Counted from the first letter of the stretch, positions 19,073 to 32,300 are shown. The stretch: 64,000 nucleotides of DNA from Nitzschia sp. DOCU1 (GCA_951394045.1 OX595997.1:1550001-1614000); one strand, 5' to 3'. Made by a program: numbers and translations. The notes: generated by a model from the letters alone, not told the origin.

Positions 19073-20582
19073 ATGACTAAAGACAGATCTACACATGCCG
19101 GGGTTGCTATTGCGCTCCTGCTGGCTACTTCGCCGTCCGCGCTAGGAGCCAATGGCGATGTACTTTGGATGGATGATTTCTCTGGCAGCACCCTGAATAC
19201 GGATTATTGGAGCTACGATATTGGCGTTGGCGTTGATGGGTGGGGAAACCAAGAGCTTCAGGTATACACCAGCGATCCATCTAACGTTGCCGTCGACGAA
19301 GGCCTGCTCTTAATCACGGCTATGCGCAACTCAGATGGAACCGGCTTCACCTCAGGACGTATAAAAACGGAGGGCAAGATGCAATTTACATATGGTACAC
19401 TCGAAGCATTAATTCAAGTCCCCAATGTCGCCGAAGGATTGTGGCCAGGTGAGTTTTTCAGTGGTGCCGAAATCTTGATGCCTTCCCAACCGTACTAACA
19501 ATCGAAGCGTAGGTTTCTGGACTATTGGCTATGACTTCCAGGAGGTCGGGTGGCCCCGGGCCGGTGAGATCGACATTATGGAGATAGGTCAGGGACTTGC
19601 CATCACGGAAGGTCTGGTGAATCACCGCATTGTCAGTGGCGCGCATTGGGAGCATGAAGAAGGCTATGCAACGTATGCTGGGTCTTTCGATGCTCCAGAG
19701 GAACTGTTCTGGGCCTTTCATAACTATACGCTCGATTGGACTCCAAGTCGTCTGTCAACCTATTATGATGGCGAGCTCATCTGGGAAATGGACATTTCCA
19801 GCGAAAACTGCGTCGACTGTTCCGAGTTTCACCATCCCCATTTCGTTCTTTTGAACTTGGCTGTCGGCGGGCTCTTCACTTCCGTTGGTGGCAGTGGCTC
19901 GTCTTCGGCAGTTGGAAGCAGCAGTTCCTCTTCTTTGGGCTGTGTTGGATCTTCCAGCGCTTCTGTAGCGTCCTCTGGCTCCAGTAGCGCTGGGGGTTGC
20001 GGTCTCGTTCCCAGGACGAATGTGTCAGCCGTACTCCCTGCCACCATGGTCGTTGACTATGTGAGACTTGTTAACAACAGTTATACTCAAATGAATACAA
20101 CAATTGACTTTGATTTCCCCAGTCCGACACCTGAAGAAGACAAGACCGATATGTATCCAACACCAGGAAGTCTGACCATCAGCGCACCCGAGCCAGCACC
20201 TACCGAAATCCCCCAGCCAACACCTGCCGAAGGAGGTGCCGTTGCACCTGAGCCAACACCTGCTGAGCAAGGCTACGTTCCTAGCCCTGTTGACAATGGT
20301 GGTTCTTACACCGAAGAGACCGAAGACCCATGTACTAGCAGTGGAAAGGGCAAAGGAAGCAGTGGCAAAGGAAGCAGCCGCCGTGGTACCCGACGACGAC
20401 GTCTTTGTAATTCCGGAAAATCCAGCAAGAGCAGCAAAAGTAGCAAGTCCAGCCGTGGTAGTACAATGATGAAGAATTCCGAACTGATGTACTCCGCTGG
20501 AGTATCAAGAAACGGCGTGTATTCCAGTGGATTCATTGGGGCCTCTCTTGTGGCGCTATTCTCTTGGGCCGTCTTGGTTTAA
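19073..20582 (+). CDS. glycoside hydrolase family 16 (beta-1,3-glucanase-like) with lysine/serine-rich tail
   Basis: Exons 19073-19448 and 19513-20582 with a 64-nt intron; the splice gives GLWPGFWTIGYDF and a 481-residue product. The signal peptide is residues 1-25 (ALLLATSPSALGA). The catalytic box GEIDIMEI carries the two glutamates of the ExDxxE motif of GH16, and WGNQELQVYT and HNYTLDWTPSRLSTYYDGE are typical. The enzyme should cut or remodel beta-1,3-glucan such as chrysolaminarin or callose. Oddities: a 50-residue Ser/Gly insert breaks the last core strands between NLAVGGLFTSVGG and LPATMVVDYVRLV. The C-terminus also adds a Pro-rich stalk (PTPAEGGAVAPEPTPAEQ), a basic tail with four lysines spaced KSSKSSKSSK, and a final hydrophobic segment (FIGASLVALFSWAVLV) that could anchor it. 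The tail resembles lysine-clustered silica-associated proteins. Confidence 0.88.
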
Positions 20583-20826
20583 ATACGACGGCAACTGTGA
20601 TCCGTCCGTGGACTGGATGTATGATTGGTTTGAAATCTTCAGTTTCATAGGACACCCTAAGCAAGGGCAACGCAATGCTATAATATTGTAAACTGTGTCT
20701 ATGTCAAAACAAACTCTTGATGGTGCAAATCCCTCTACCAGTAGACATGGTTACGATTGTCGGCCCATAGCAGGCGTTTCTCGTGTATTGCCGATGTAGT
20801 TGCTGGTCCTCTTCGTAATTCCTAAC

Positions 20827-21482
20827 CTACGGTTTGACTTGAATGATGGCTTCGATTTCTACCGATACACCCAAAGGCAGTGCGTTGGTCCCAATGGCCG
20901 ATCGAGCATGCAACCCAACTTCCTTCCCAAATACTTCCATGATCAAATCGGAACAGCCGTTCATGACCAAATGCTGCTCGTTAAAGTTATCCGCTGACTG
21001 CACAATTCCAAAAATCTGGGTCGCGTAACAGGATGAGATCATGGCTATTACATCCGAGCACAAACAAGGAACGCAGTAATCATTTCCCCGCGAACAATTA
21101 TTAATCGTACCTTGACCACTTTTTCCACTCGATCCAAGTCGCCAAGTTGCTCTTTCAGTGTCGCAATAAGATTAAGTCCAATTTGTCTCGCAGCCTTGTA
21201 TCCATAGTCCACATCGCGACCATCTTCCCCGATACGGCCAGTAATGAGAGTCTTGCCATCGTGTTGAAACGGCAAATGGCCCGACATGAAGACCATATTG
21301 CTTCCAGGTGCTTGACAAGTGCTACTGTAATTAGCTCGTGGAGGAGCCGGTGGTGGAAGTTCCAAGCCGAGTTCCTCGAGACGCTTTTCAATATGAATCC
21401 AGCGGGCACCGAGCGGCGTGGATCGCGACACGACGCTGGGGACGACTCGTCGAGCCAAAGCAGAGCAATTGCGAGAGAACAT
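20827..21482 (-). CDS. RidA/YjgF-family protein, probably mitochondrial
   Basis: Exon 1 is 21482-21111 and exon 2 is 21015-20827, around a 95-nt intron (21110-21016). Splicing joins RVEKVVK to IFGIVQSAD as in the family; the product is 186 residues. I start at MFSRNCSALARRVVPSVVSR because it is an Arg/Ser-rich amphipathic presequence; frames further upstream are leader. The core shows VFMSGHLPFQ, DVDYGYKAARQIGLNLIATL, NEQHLVMNGCSDLIMEVFG and the signature HARSAIGTNALPLGVSVEIEAI. The Arg that binds carboxylates in RidA is present (HARSAIG). RidA hydrolyses reactive enamine/imine intermediates made by PLP enzymes; some relatives have other roles. The gene converges on the GH16 gene, with a 244-bp gap. 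Confidence 0.88.
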
Positions 21483-21987
21483 TGTGGTACAATCGGCAAA
21501 TGAATGACAGCGTAAGAAGAGGAAGGTGTCAACGAGGATATCAAAGCAATTGAAATGATTGCATCTCTGGTAGAGGCGTACTACTGCCATCAGCATCTTC
21601 CTTTTTCGTCATGGGGGCACACGAACGAGAGAATGGAAAGGGATGATGACGTTGGCGGCGCTTTTGTGTTGCGATATCTTTTGGAGACACACTATGTCTA
21701 TGTATATGTAGGCTCGGTATTAACATACCAGATGACCTCATCAAACGTATCCCCCATTGCACAGCTTCCACGTGGCTGCTCTGTAGCCCAAAATTTTGAA
21801 CGGCCACAATCAGCGATTTGAAGATGGATTCCGATTGGATCTTTATTGACATCACCGATTCGCATGAAGCAGATGTGCAATGCTCTTGATATTGCTGGGT
21901 CAAAAGATAGAAGACTCGTTACTTTAGAGAGGCAGAGACTTAATCATTGGCGCTGACAGAAATCGAGCATCAAGTGAGAGCACAACG
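21483..21987. other. divergent intergenic, 505 bp
   Basis: Promoter space between the RidA-like gene and the 728-residue protein gene. A minus-strand frame at 21541-21903 is not credible as a gene. Confidence 0.45.
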
Positions 21988-24277
21988 ATGGGAAGAATGA
22001 CTTCTCTGACTGCTAGCAGGGCCAGTGCAAGAAGTAGTGGTGGTGAGGCTCCTCGACGCTTCCTGTTTCTTCTGGCGTTGCCGCTGCTTGCCAATGATAG
22101 CATTGCATGGACAATAACATCGTCGGCGCAGTCAAGGCCAGGGTGTCGATCAGGTGAATTTTGCAAACGAGGGCGTTCGCTTGGCCCACTCTTTTCGTCG
22201 AATGACGGCGGGGTCTCGAGCGACAGCGACGACCCAGTTCTGACAGATTTAGATGCCCGAGTCCTGCAAAGTATGCTACAAGACGAAAAGCTCAATCTTC
22301 AAGAAGAAGAAAATATGAAACGACTATTAGAGCGCGGCATCAAGAGCAAGGAGCCTGTAGCGCAAGAAGCAAAAAAGGCGGCCAAATCCTCAGGCAAAGT
22401 GGAAGGGGAGTACGCCTCGCAGGTTCTCCAGACCTTGGGCGATACAAAACTGTGGAAAGGATTGTCGAGAAATGCTGCCGACTGGTTTGAGTCGGCCAAG
22501 ATTTGGATTGAGAACAAAGTGGAGCGCGATACCAAGTTGGTGGCTAGCTTGGGGATTTTTGCATTCGAACGCGCTGTTCAGGACGTCAAGCGAGCCTTGC
22601 CCGCGGCATCGGCAGCTGCAGCAAAGGTAGCTCCCAAATTTCTACTGGATGTCACTTCATCGGCCAATGAAAATCGGGCGGCGTCTTCGGAAGACATTCG
22701 AAATCAAATGACAACGCCCAAGGACGAAATTAAATCGGTCACACAAGAGATCAAGTATATCATTCAATCCGGCGGAGAACGAGTATTGCGTAGTTCTGGC
22801 GGTATTACCACAACCAATAACAGGGGGCTACAAAGCGCAGCAACTTCCAAAATGGGCAAGGATCGGTTCCTCAAAGCGTATCAGCGACGAAAGCAGACGA
22901 CGCTGCTACGCGAAAAAGAAAATATTGCTCAAAAAGGGGCAAGAATGGCCGGAAGTGTTATGGATTCGGCTTACCAAGTCAAGCGAGAACTTCAGATTGA
23001 ACCGAATCAGCCAGGGTACAAAACCAAAGCTTTGCGAGAGGGCGCCGCCCAAACCTCAAAATTTCTGGCCTCGGGGGCAAAGGGATTTTTAAGTGGAGCC
23101 AGAGCGGTTGCTCAGGCAGCATTGCCCAACACTGCATCCCCTACCCAAGATGCATCCGGTGGAGGAATGGCTGCAACAGATGCGGCTATGAACGCGGCGA
23201 TGGGTAGACCGCCCACTCAACCATCGGGGAAGAAACCCATCACTCCGTTTATTGACGCGACGATTGTTGATGCATCCGTCATCGACATGACGCCAACGCA
23301 ACCGAAATCCATCGCCGATGCACCAATCAATGCTAGAATCCCTTGGACTTCGGCGCCGGGATGGGGTCAAACATCAGGTGTTGAGGCACCGAGTACTCCC
23401 ACAAAGATTGATGACTTTGAGCAATCGAGTGTGGATGATCTTGACGATGAAAGTTTCTTCTTCGCGTCTAGAACAGCGCCGGACTTTCAACAGGAGAAGA
23501 CAGTTTCCTCCCTGCTAAAAGATAAAACCAACGACGGGAACGAAGCTCCGACACGTAAGCCTCTATTCTCTTATTATCCGCCCAATCCTGCAGAAGTCAA
23601 CACGCCTCCCGCCAACACGGAAGGTCAAGAGAGGTTCGATGGTGAATCCTCATCGACATTTGCCGACGCCCTTGCCGATTCCATGCCAGATTACGTTGAT
23701 GTGACGCCCGAAATTCTTGAAGCAGTTCTGGAAGCACAAGCACGTAGAGGCGCGGTTCCGTTTGGTGCCGAGGTGGACCCTTCCTTATTGGTAACAAACG
23801 ACGAGGATGAGGACGAAGACTTTTTGCTCGACGATGAAGATCCAAGGGATACCCTACGAAGAGTCATGGCAGAGATTGTGACTGACGAAGATTTTGAAGT
23901 CGCAGTCGGCTCCGCCAAGCGAGTCGACAATACCGCAGGCCAAGATGTCGAAGACCCGGACGAAGACAAAGAGCCAAGTCTTTTGGTAGTCATCACTCTA
24001 CGGCTACTCGATATTGTCTTCTTGGTCTTGGAAAAGATTCTACTGGTAGGTTATCTTGCGGGCCGCAATCATTTGGTTTCTGTGGAGGACGCAGTGCCTT
24101 CAACGCTTTTCTAAACTTTTGCCCCTCGCCCCTTTTCGATCTCGACAGGCTGTTCCAACCGTACTTTCCTCGATTCCTACAATCGCATCGCGGGTTGCTA
24201 TCACTCAAAATGCCGGGATGGGATCTGAAGGCTGGGAAACGATATCCAATGCACAGCGGGGCGAAAGGCGATACTAG
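21988..24277 (+). CDS. large secretory-pathway or plastid protein, unknown function
   Basis: The open frame runs to 24114, but a 103-nt GT-AG intron at 24046-24148 is likely. Removing it joins VFLVLEKILL to AVPTVLSSIPTIASRVAITQ, extends the hydrophobic end and gives 728 residues ending at 24277. The N-terminus has a hydrophobic signal (FLFLLALPLLANDSIAW) whose SIAW/TITSS cleavage resembles diatom plastid import. The mature part has helical regions rich in A, K, E and Q (residues about 85-360), an Ala/Pro-rich linker, then a very acidic segment (NDEDEDEDFLLDDEDPRD). A hydrophobic stretch lies near residues 670-700. No enzyme domain is recognised. It could be a plastid membrane or structural protein. 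The C-terminal intron is inferred from frame and hydrophobicity only. Confidence 0.6.
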
Positions 24278-25720
24278 ATGTTCTGCATGGCCACATATGA
24301 TACGGGGGCGACGTGCTGCAATTGTCAGCACTCTCCCAGGAAGTCCGTGTAATACATCTTGCCGACACTCCAAGGAAAGCTTTTGGTATTGAGGTGTCAA
24401 AACTCCTCCCAGGTCGTCAACACCAGCTGCACTATGGCCAGCTGTGCTGCCGCATAGGGTTCAATCTTCGGAGTTCTCCAATCGACTACGTGTCACCAAA
24501 GTTCCAAACAATGTCATACGCCTTCTCCTGGCTAGAGAGTCAGTAGCTACTAGACTAGAGCGACTTGCCATTAGAACTATGAATTCTCTGCTAGCTGGGA
24601 GGACTCCGCTCCTTGGTGGTTGGTTTGTTCGCTCCGTTGACGCATCTGAACGTAACCACACCACGAATTCTCCTCATAATTTGTTCGACCCATCCGAATG
24701 CGTTCACAAGGCACCGCATGCATTACTACTCCCCGTAGACAGTAAACAATGTTTGCTCGTCGAATCTCATGTATTGCTGTAGGTGATGGAGGTCGTCTGT
24801 TATATCTCTGGCTATGTGATAGTAGCGGGCCGTGGTGATGGGAATTGCCGTGTTCCCTATCTGGAATTCGTCAGAATTTCAAAATTGGTGCTGCTGTTGT
24901 GATCAGCACCCCCGACCGAAATAGTGAAGCAATAACGCAATCTGAATTGCCGCTTACAACTACGAAGAACAGTCGCTGCGTTTGTTGTTGCTGGAGTCGC
25001 TCAAGACGAAAAACTAAGGTGCTTAGACCGATTATTCTATGCTTTTTTAAAGACTCCTTACCTACCGCTAGCAGAACCCTCGCCCTCGAATATGGGGAAA
25101 AGTTGGGGAGATAGTTTGGAAGAGCAATAGTAACATGGTATAGCCCCTTCTCAAAGAACAGCATTCTGCGATCTGCTGTCTTATAGTTGTTGGGTCGAAG
25201 AAGGGAATGGCCGTTGAAGTTGGCTGTAGTCGCGGAAATTTACTCGTATCCTAATTATTCACTACGGATGCTACGACTATTTTGATACCTTGGAGGCAGA
25301 GAGCTATTGTATCAAACATACCCCCAGCAATTAGAGGAATCAGACGTAGTTCGGCGGGGACGCGAAGGAGTGATAGTTTTCAGTTCTTGTTCCGATACAC
25401 AGGAAGGTACCGGTAGAAGGATGAACAACATGGGCAGGTTTTGCCATGATGGTGATTGGATGAAATGCGAAGCATTGAAGGGTGAGCAACGAGAATTGAG
25501 GCAGGTCTATTTTAGATACGCTATCAGCTTTCGTGCTGAAAGAACCACCAAATCGCATTTCTACCATTTCCCACTATCACCGAGGACGACGACGAGCAGT
25601 GAAACGATAACGAAAGAGAGCAACAGAAGTTTGTCAATTCTTGGTTTTGTGATTTCCTCATAGTAAATCGGGCCAGCCCTCCTCCCATCCCTTTCGAAGG
25701 AAAATATCCTCATCAGCAGC
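24278..25720. other. gene-poor stretch, 1,443 bp
   Basis: Only short, domain-free frames on both strands. No RNA gene or repeat recognised. Confidence 0.4.
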
Positions 25721-26065
25721 ATGCCTCAAGAACCAAACCAGAAAGGAAACAAGAACATAGGGGGGACGCCTTGTAATTGCAGCCCTACTAGTCAGCAGGA
25801 TCGTCGACGAGAAGCTCTCTCTGCAATGCTGCTAGTAAGCCCGTCAGCGCTTGCATCCTCGGAAACAACTAACAGGAGCCTTCCACGCATGTCACAACAA
25901 CCGCACTCTCGTCGACTTGGTGTTCTTCACCATCAGGAGAACCTTCTACTACTAGCACATGCCGGGGTCCTCCCGACCATGGCATCTTTGGATCTAGTAC
26001 GTCGCTTGGAGCTTATCGAAGTCCTGGACTCAGTCTTGGATATTGTCGACGATGAAGAATTTTAA
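25721..26065 (+). CDS. possible small hypothetical protein
   Basis: 114 residues. The first 70 are polar and low in structure; the last 40 (NLLLLAHAGVLPTMASLDLV, then RRLELIEVLDSVLDIVDDEEF) form a plausible amphipathic helix pair. The C-terminal half looks protein-like, but no family is recognised. A frame from 26043 to 26234 overlaps it and could be a further exon or nothing. Confidence 0.3.
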   Translation: MPQEPNQKGNKNIGGTPCNCSPTSQQDRRREALSAMLLVSPSALASSETTNRSLPRMSQQPHSRRLGVLHHQENLLLLAHAGVLPTMASLDLVRRLELIEVLDSVLDIVDDEEF

Positions 26066-27665
26066 GGACGAAGTCGTCCCAGCAGAAGGGGGAGAGAAAA
26101 CGAAGGAGGTACCAAACGCGAGCCTCAGACTTTCAAAAACGAGCCATCGTCCTCGTCTGAAGACAGCTTACATAAGTGGCCGTACAACCTCTCTGGAATT
26201 CATCCCCCGGCGGACGGAAGGATCTTTGCATTGAAGCACACCGGCTTCACCTCCGATTACATGAAAGCATAGACAGCGACAGTCTAATTCCAAATAACAC
26301 CCCCGCGCGTCCACCCCCATTTATCGTAGAATAATGGACCAACCTTTTAATAGTAGTAATAGAAACGTATTGAGGTAAATTCATAGCCCAGGACCACCAG
26401 GTCGGATTGTTCAGCCTTGAAATAATCTTGTGGAAACGTGCCGTCTGTAAGTGATCAGCGGCTGCCAAGCAAAGCAGGCACTCAAATCCTGACAAATCGG
26501 TTTAAGATTCTTTACACCGTCGTTCTTGTCCCAACCTTGCAGCCGCCAAATGCGTTTGCTTTTATTGCGTTTGTTACGAAGACGCCTGAGGATCCGTTTT
26601 GCACATAAACTCTGAAGTGATTCTCAACAGAATATTCATAAGTCGTAGCATTTCATGGAATGTACGTGGGGGGATGCAAAGTCTGCCCCATCGAGCACCT
26701 GGGACGAAGAAGCATCACTCTGATGGCCCCTATCGCGAAGCTTCTACTACGTTACGCACCCTCCAGATTGTCCGAGCCTCGTCAATGGAGGACGTGATTT
26801 CCGTTACAGAGAGACAAGCACCGTTTCCTTTTTTGGTTGAAACGTCACCATGCTGGTCGAAGACCTTAAGAGCGAACGTTGTATCAGAAAAGTTTAGTTG
26901 AACTTAACTTTTTGCTGATGAGGAAACAGCGTGCCGCGCTTATGGACAAAGTCAATGTGACCAGGTCACAGGGGTTCGCTAGTCCGAGGTCTTGTCACAA
27001 AGAGTGCCCATTGCTCGGCACTATGGAAAAACGCAAGCCTTCTTGTTCTAGAGGTGCACCTCGAGTTCTGTCTTTCTGCCGATGGCTCAACGGTTTCCGA
27101 TCTCGCTAACGAAATGAGTTACCTAGTTAATATTGTGCAGTTCGCCCGGCGCGCAGAAAAGCCAGTAAGATTGGCCAGTCAAATGCAAAGCGTGCGCCAT
27201 AGTAAAGATTATTCTGTCCTACCTGGTATGGCCCCCATCCGTTTGCTCGCCATTTTTCTCGGCAATTACTCGATAGAGAACGGTTCTCCCAAGCGTTGAG
27301 ATGCCTAAAATATGCAACCGACAATCGCTAACGTTGAGAAACAGCCCAAAAGGTGCGCATAGCCGAAAATTGGCGGGACTCGATTGCTATCGCTATCACC
27401 AAATTTCCTTATTCGGTCGCAACAAGGTTGTTGGCCATCCGTTCCCCGAAGAACAGCTACTAATTCTTTCCGAATTTTTGTTTGCGGCATGCCCAACGGT
27501 GATTCCACGCGCCGATTTTGGGTGGCCACACAGAAGGTGCAAATTGAATGAACAGTTGAACTCGGAGCGCACCAACTTCACATTATTCTAAGTGTCAAAA
27601 GTTGCAAGAACCCTTACAGGCCTCTACTTTACTCCAACAAAAAGGAAGAAAGAGATCTCACAACC
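26066..27665. other. gene-poor stretch, 1,600 bp
   Basis: Short frames only, none with recognisable domains. Nothing else seen. Confidence 0.4.
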
Positions 27666-28289
27666 ATGAGTGGGCATGACGAAGCGTCCTTTTTCATTGC
27701 CGGAAAGGATATGATGGCGTTGCACATAAGCCGAATCGAAGAGGAAGACGGCTGGGAACGTGCAGATTCGAGAGAGGAGGAAAGACAATTTTGCTCCCCA
27801 TGTGACTCGTTCTCTATATCGACAGGAAGGGACGAAGAGCCAGTTCAACTCTACCCTCGCTTTGATCCTTCTTTTGATACGAGTGAGCACGATCAGTATT
27901 CGATACAGGCAGCGTGCACATCACCATCGCTTGGGAGCACTAGCAGGGACTTCTTTCGGGATAGCATATTGCCCCCACCCCTTCCTGAAATTGGGGTGAT
28001 AAGTAGCAACAAACGAGACAAACCTTCTCTCCGCCGAAGTATGGCATGGAGCCAAGATTCCTTGGACGAGAGACGTATCCCAAAGAGATGCCGAAGAGAA
28101 GATGCCAGCCCGACTGCCTTAAACGAAGCGTTTAGTTTCTCGGGATACCAACAAAGCCTCGAAGACAGTACCAACAATGGCCCCATAGCCATCCACTGGG
28201 AGGAAAAGATTGTCGACTCTATGGAGCTGATATCGTTCTTAGACCGTGCTGCGACAGTTTCAAATGTGGCTGGACTTCAGTCAGCATAA
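27666..28289 (+). CDS. hypothetical acidic/serine-rich protein
   Basis: 207 residues, intronless, not recognised. The start MSGHDEASFFIAGKDMM is the first ATG. The sequence is largely disordered, with acidic patches (EEEDGWERADSREEER) and a basic cluster (DERRIPKRCRRED) that could be a nuclear localisation signal. The last 40 residues (IHWEEKIVDSMELISFLDRA) may form an ordered helix. No Cys/His metal site or enzyme motif. It stands alone in a gene-poor region. Confidence 0.5.
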   Translation: MSGHDEASFFIAGKDMMALHISRIEEEDGWERADSREEERQFCSPCDSFSISTGRDEEPVQLYPRFDPSFDTSEHDQYSIQAACTSPSLGSTSRDFFRDSILPPPLPEIGVISSNKRDKPSLRRSMAWSQDSLDERRIPKRCRREDASPTALNEAFSFSGYQQSLEDSTNNGPIAIHWEEKIVDSMELISFLDRAATVSNVAGLQSA

Positions 28290-29372
28290 CTCCCACTCTT
28301 CAATGCAAGAACATACCATGTTATGCTCCTTGTGTTGCTTGTTGAATTAATTATCTGTAAACTATCATGGATCGTGGTCTCGGTGCGTCAGGATAATAGA
28401 AAGCGACCTCTTCTTCGAGATCAACATGCAATCATTTGCCATTGCTTCAATACAACTAATAAAGTAGAATACATGTACATCCTAAGCAAAATACCCCATT
28501 GTTGCGATTCCTCTAGACAACCTCCGTGGTAAGCCTGGGATAAGCGCTAGAACTATCAATCGTAAACTATAGCATATCTAGAGCCACAGAAATCGCGTAG
28601 CCCCCAGTCGTACGGCTGGTTAGTAGGAGCGACGAGAACAAAGTAACTTCCTGTTGTTACATGTCATGTATACTGCACACTTCCAGAACAATTACGATTG
28701 ATAGAGTGCGGGCGCAAAGGTCGACAATGACGTGAATCGTACAGCATGGTAATTGGGCGAACAAGCGTTTCGATGAAAGTTCACCAGCGGCCGACCCTTC
28801 TCAACGGCGTCCATAAAAAGCTACTCAAACACCATCGCCTCTACCGCCACTTGGCGATTGGTAGTTCTACGGTACTGCTCACATATCTCTAGCTGGTGTA
28901 TCACTACATACAAGCGATGCAGTAACAGCAGTGGAGAGTAACTATTGTGATGTGTAAAATCAAGAACCACTCATAGTTAGACCGCGCAGCCTTAATACTG
29001 CAGTCGCGCCCTGACGGTAGACGGTCAGAAGTCGGAAGAAGTCACAACTAACATGATGCGATTGACAGAGAGCTGCCCACCATCACTTCCAATTTGAGAA
29101 CCGAAGCAAGGAGATGTACTTTGAGGGGCTAGTCGGCAATTTCTAATGCTCCCTTCACGACGACTACTGCAATGTCGGGGCACCACGGACAACGTGGTTC
29201 CCGGCGCCGTCTATAGCCAAACGTGTCGACTAAGAGGACCGAAAGGCAAATGGCCAATCCAATTCATAGTCTACAAAGGATGAAATATGCTATTGTCATT
29301 TTGATCATTTCTCGGTATTGCTTGTAAAAGCATATTTTGTGTTTACGTTGGTACATCTTGCCTGGTTTCCTT
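28290..29372. other. convergent intergenic, 1,083 bp
   Basis: No gene of either strand is supported; no repeat recognised. Confidence 0.4.
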
Positions 29373-32300
29373 TCAGAAACCATTCGGAGCCAGAAGTGTG
29401 ATCTTCCTCTCCCTTTGCCTTGACTTTTTGGCCATCAGTCGAGTCAATGAGGCGGCAGTCATATTTCTGGTATCTTCGTCGTCCAATGCAATGATGAGAT
29501 CACCCGGATTAATTAGTCCAAGCATGGGCGAAGTCGACTTGAGCGAGTGGACCGCTGGGCCCAACTTGGATGTGTCGACGACAATTCCAATGGGACCTGC
29601 CGGTGCAAAAACATCATACGTATCGCCTTGCTTAATGGCCGTATTCAGTGAGATCCTTCGCTTTGCTTCCTCGGCCGCCAACGCCCGAGCGCCGAGAGTA
29701 GCGTCCGACTTTCTACCACTCTTCATGCTCAGTCCCTCACTAGGGGCTCCAATCGATGAAGGAGGATAGAAAGCAATTGGTCGGCTTCCATACTCGTGTC
29801 CCACAAAAGAGCTGTTCCTGGAGGCCGGAGTGCCGTTGTCGTATGCGGGTGGAATGGCCCCCAGCATCGTTTCAATACCCAACTCGTTGAGATCCAGTTC
29901 GCTCTGCTCACTGTAAACCGAATCTGCTTCAAACGTCTTTGTGCGTTTCACTTCTCGCTCAGTACCTGAAGAATCCTGTCCATCGTGAGTGTTAAGTACA
30001 AGCTCAATGGATTTGGTGGATGCGTCAACATTTCGGCTTTCTCGAGCAATCTTGCTCGCAAAAATCTGTGACACTGGGGATCCCTCGAACATCGCTCGCT
30101 TCATCTCAAAATCGGACAATCCCGCTACAGACGCTTCGACGTTATCGTTTGAGTTTGTTCGTAGTACGGCAAGATTTTCTTCGTTCAAGGAAAAAGCATT
30201 CCCGGGCTTCGAGTTTTCATTGTTTGCAATGGTATTTCTTCCACTTGTAGATCCAAATTTGTAGGTGTTGGCTTCTTGCTCGCTCATCCTAGTTCCGATA
30301 TTGGATTGGGCGCTTTCTCTCCCAGTGAAATCATTGCTTTTGCGTCCCATTCTGAGAAAGCTACTGGCGGTGCTTCCGCCAATCATACTGTCCATGTTAC
30401 CGGAAGTAGCATCGCTTCGGTTATCACTTGAACGTCCAAAGAAGCTGACGGGAACACCGAAGTTGTTACCATCACGAGAGGAAGACTTGCGTTTTGAGTT
30501 AGAGGCCTCACTTTTTGTACGAAGCTCGTCGTGGGTCATTTGCTCGTCGGTAATGATCCCTGCAGCATTTCGAGTGGACGCTTTTACAGCATCTGGGTCC
30601 ATGGATTGGCGGTTTTTGTTGGCAGGCTTCTCATCGTTCGCTTCAAAAGTGATCTCGACCTCCGGCGGGTCATTAAGATCGATCTTGCTCGTAGTTTTCG
30701 GTGACGATTGGCGTCGAGGTGTAAGCCATTTCTTCACGCCAAAGCCAAAAGAAGCACGCTTCTTCAGATCCATGAAAACGCCAGTTCCATTGCCGTAATC
30801 AGAAACGCGGCCTCCACGTTCCATGGCATCGGGGCTCACCGGAACACGAGGAGGCTTGTGCGCGGAAGAGAAAGCGTTGACATGGGGCACGCTTATTGGA
30901 GTCAAGCCAATGTCTTCCATTTCAATCCCCTCATCGTCGATATCCAGCTGCAAGGACCTGGTCGTGGTTGCAATTCTCTGCGTTTGGTGCTTTGACTCTG
31001 CCTGAGTAGCCGACAAATCACTCAATTCCTCACAATCATAACGCCTTGCCCGGTCTTCTTGTTCTTCGTAATCGGGATCGTCGGACATGGTCTTCGTACC
31101 ATGAGCCGGGTATTCCAATCGTTGCAATTTCTCAGACTCCTTGCGCAAATGCTTGCGGACTGCAAACACAGAACCAGAAACTGCAAGAACCAAGGCAAAA
31201 GACGCGAACAGAACAGCCACGACAAACTGCGATTGGCTGTGAGGATCTTCCCCTTCTGAAGGCTCCGCTTGTTCTGGCAACGGTAGCAAAGTGGTCGTAT
31301 CAACATGTTTCGACAGCGGCTCAAAGAAAGAATCCGAGATACTCAAACGATACAAATATTCTCCATAGTAATGCTCAAAGCCAGCATCCGTCACAGATGT
31401 AAAGTCTAAATCCCTTGGAGCGGAACCTTCCGTGACGACACCCACAGTGCGAAAGGCCACTTGCAATCCAACGGTTGACGCATTATTTTCAGCTCCATCT
31501 TCAGCTTGTTCCGGCTCAGGATAGACCACTTCTTGGGTCAACACGGTGACTGCCAACAAACTAACTGTAAAATTTGGTGTTGCTGTTTGCGTGTCACGAA
31601 TAAATTGCAAAGTGGTAACCTCAAATTGCCTCATTGCAGTATCCGTCATTTCGCGGTCGATATCCAGAAGAAAGACATTTGTAATACCACTCTTGGTTTT
31701 GAACGCCTCGTCGGTGGGAGTTGATGAAGGTACGGATGATGGTTGCGATGTTGTTGGAGCCGGAGAGAGGGAGGGCGCTTTGCTGGGTGAATCGCTGGGG
31801 CTGTCACTTGGAGCGTCAGTGGGGCTATCGGATGGGCTAGCCGAGGGACTTTTCGTTGGTGCCTTTGATGGAGCAGGGGAAATTGTTGGTTGAGAACTCG
31901 GTTGAGGGGACGTTGTAGGAGTCAAAGACGGAGCATCCGTTGGCGTTTTACTGGGAGAATCAGTCGGAGAGACGCTTGGGCTGGTAGTCGGGGCAGGAGA
32001 AATCGTAGGTGCCAAAGTCGGAGAGACCGACGGAGCATCAGAAGGCTTATCTGTCGGAGCTTCAGAAGGTGACGGTGACGGAGCTGGTTTTGTCGCTTTT
32101 CGGTGAGTAATCCAAACATTGTGAAACGGCAAAACGTTCCCAGAATTTCTGGCTTACCTGGTGATTCGGTTGGGGACGCAGTAGGCGCTTGAGTGGGCGG
32201 GGTTGGGAAATTGGTTGGCGCCTCGGACGGACTGGGTGACGGTGCTATTGATGGGAGAAAAAGAGTTAGTTGTGGTCTGGGCGCGTTACTATGTTGAGCA

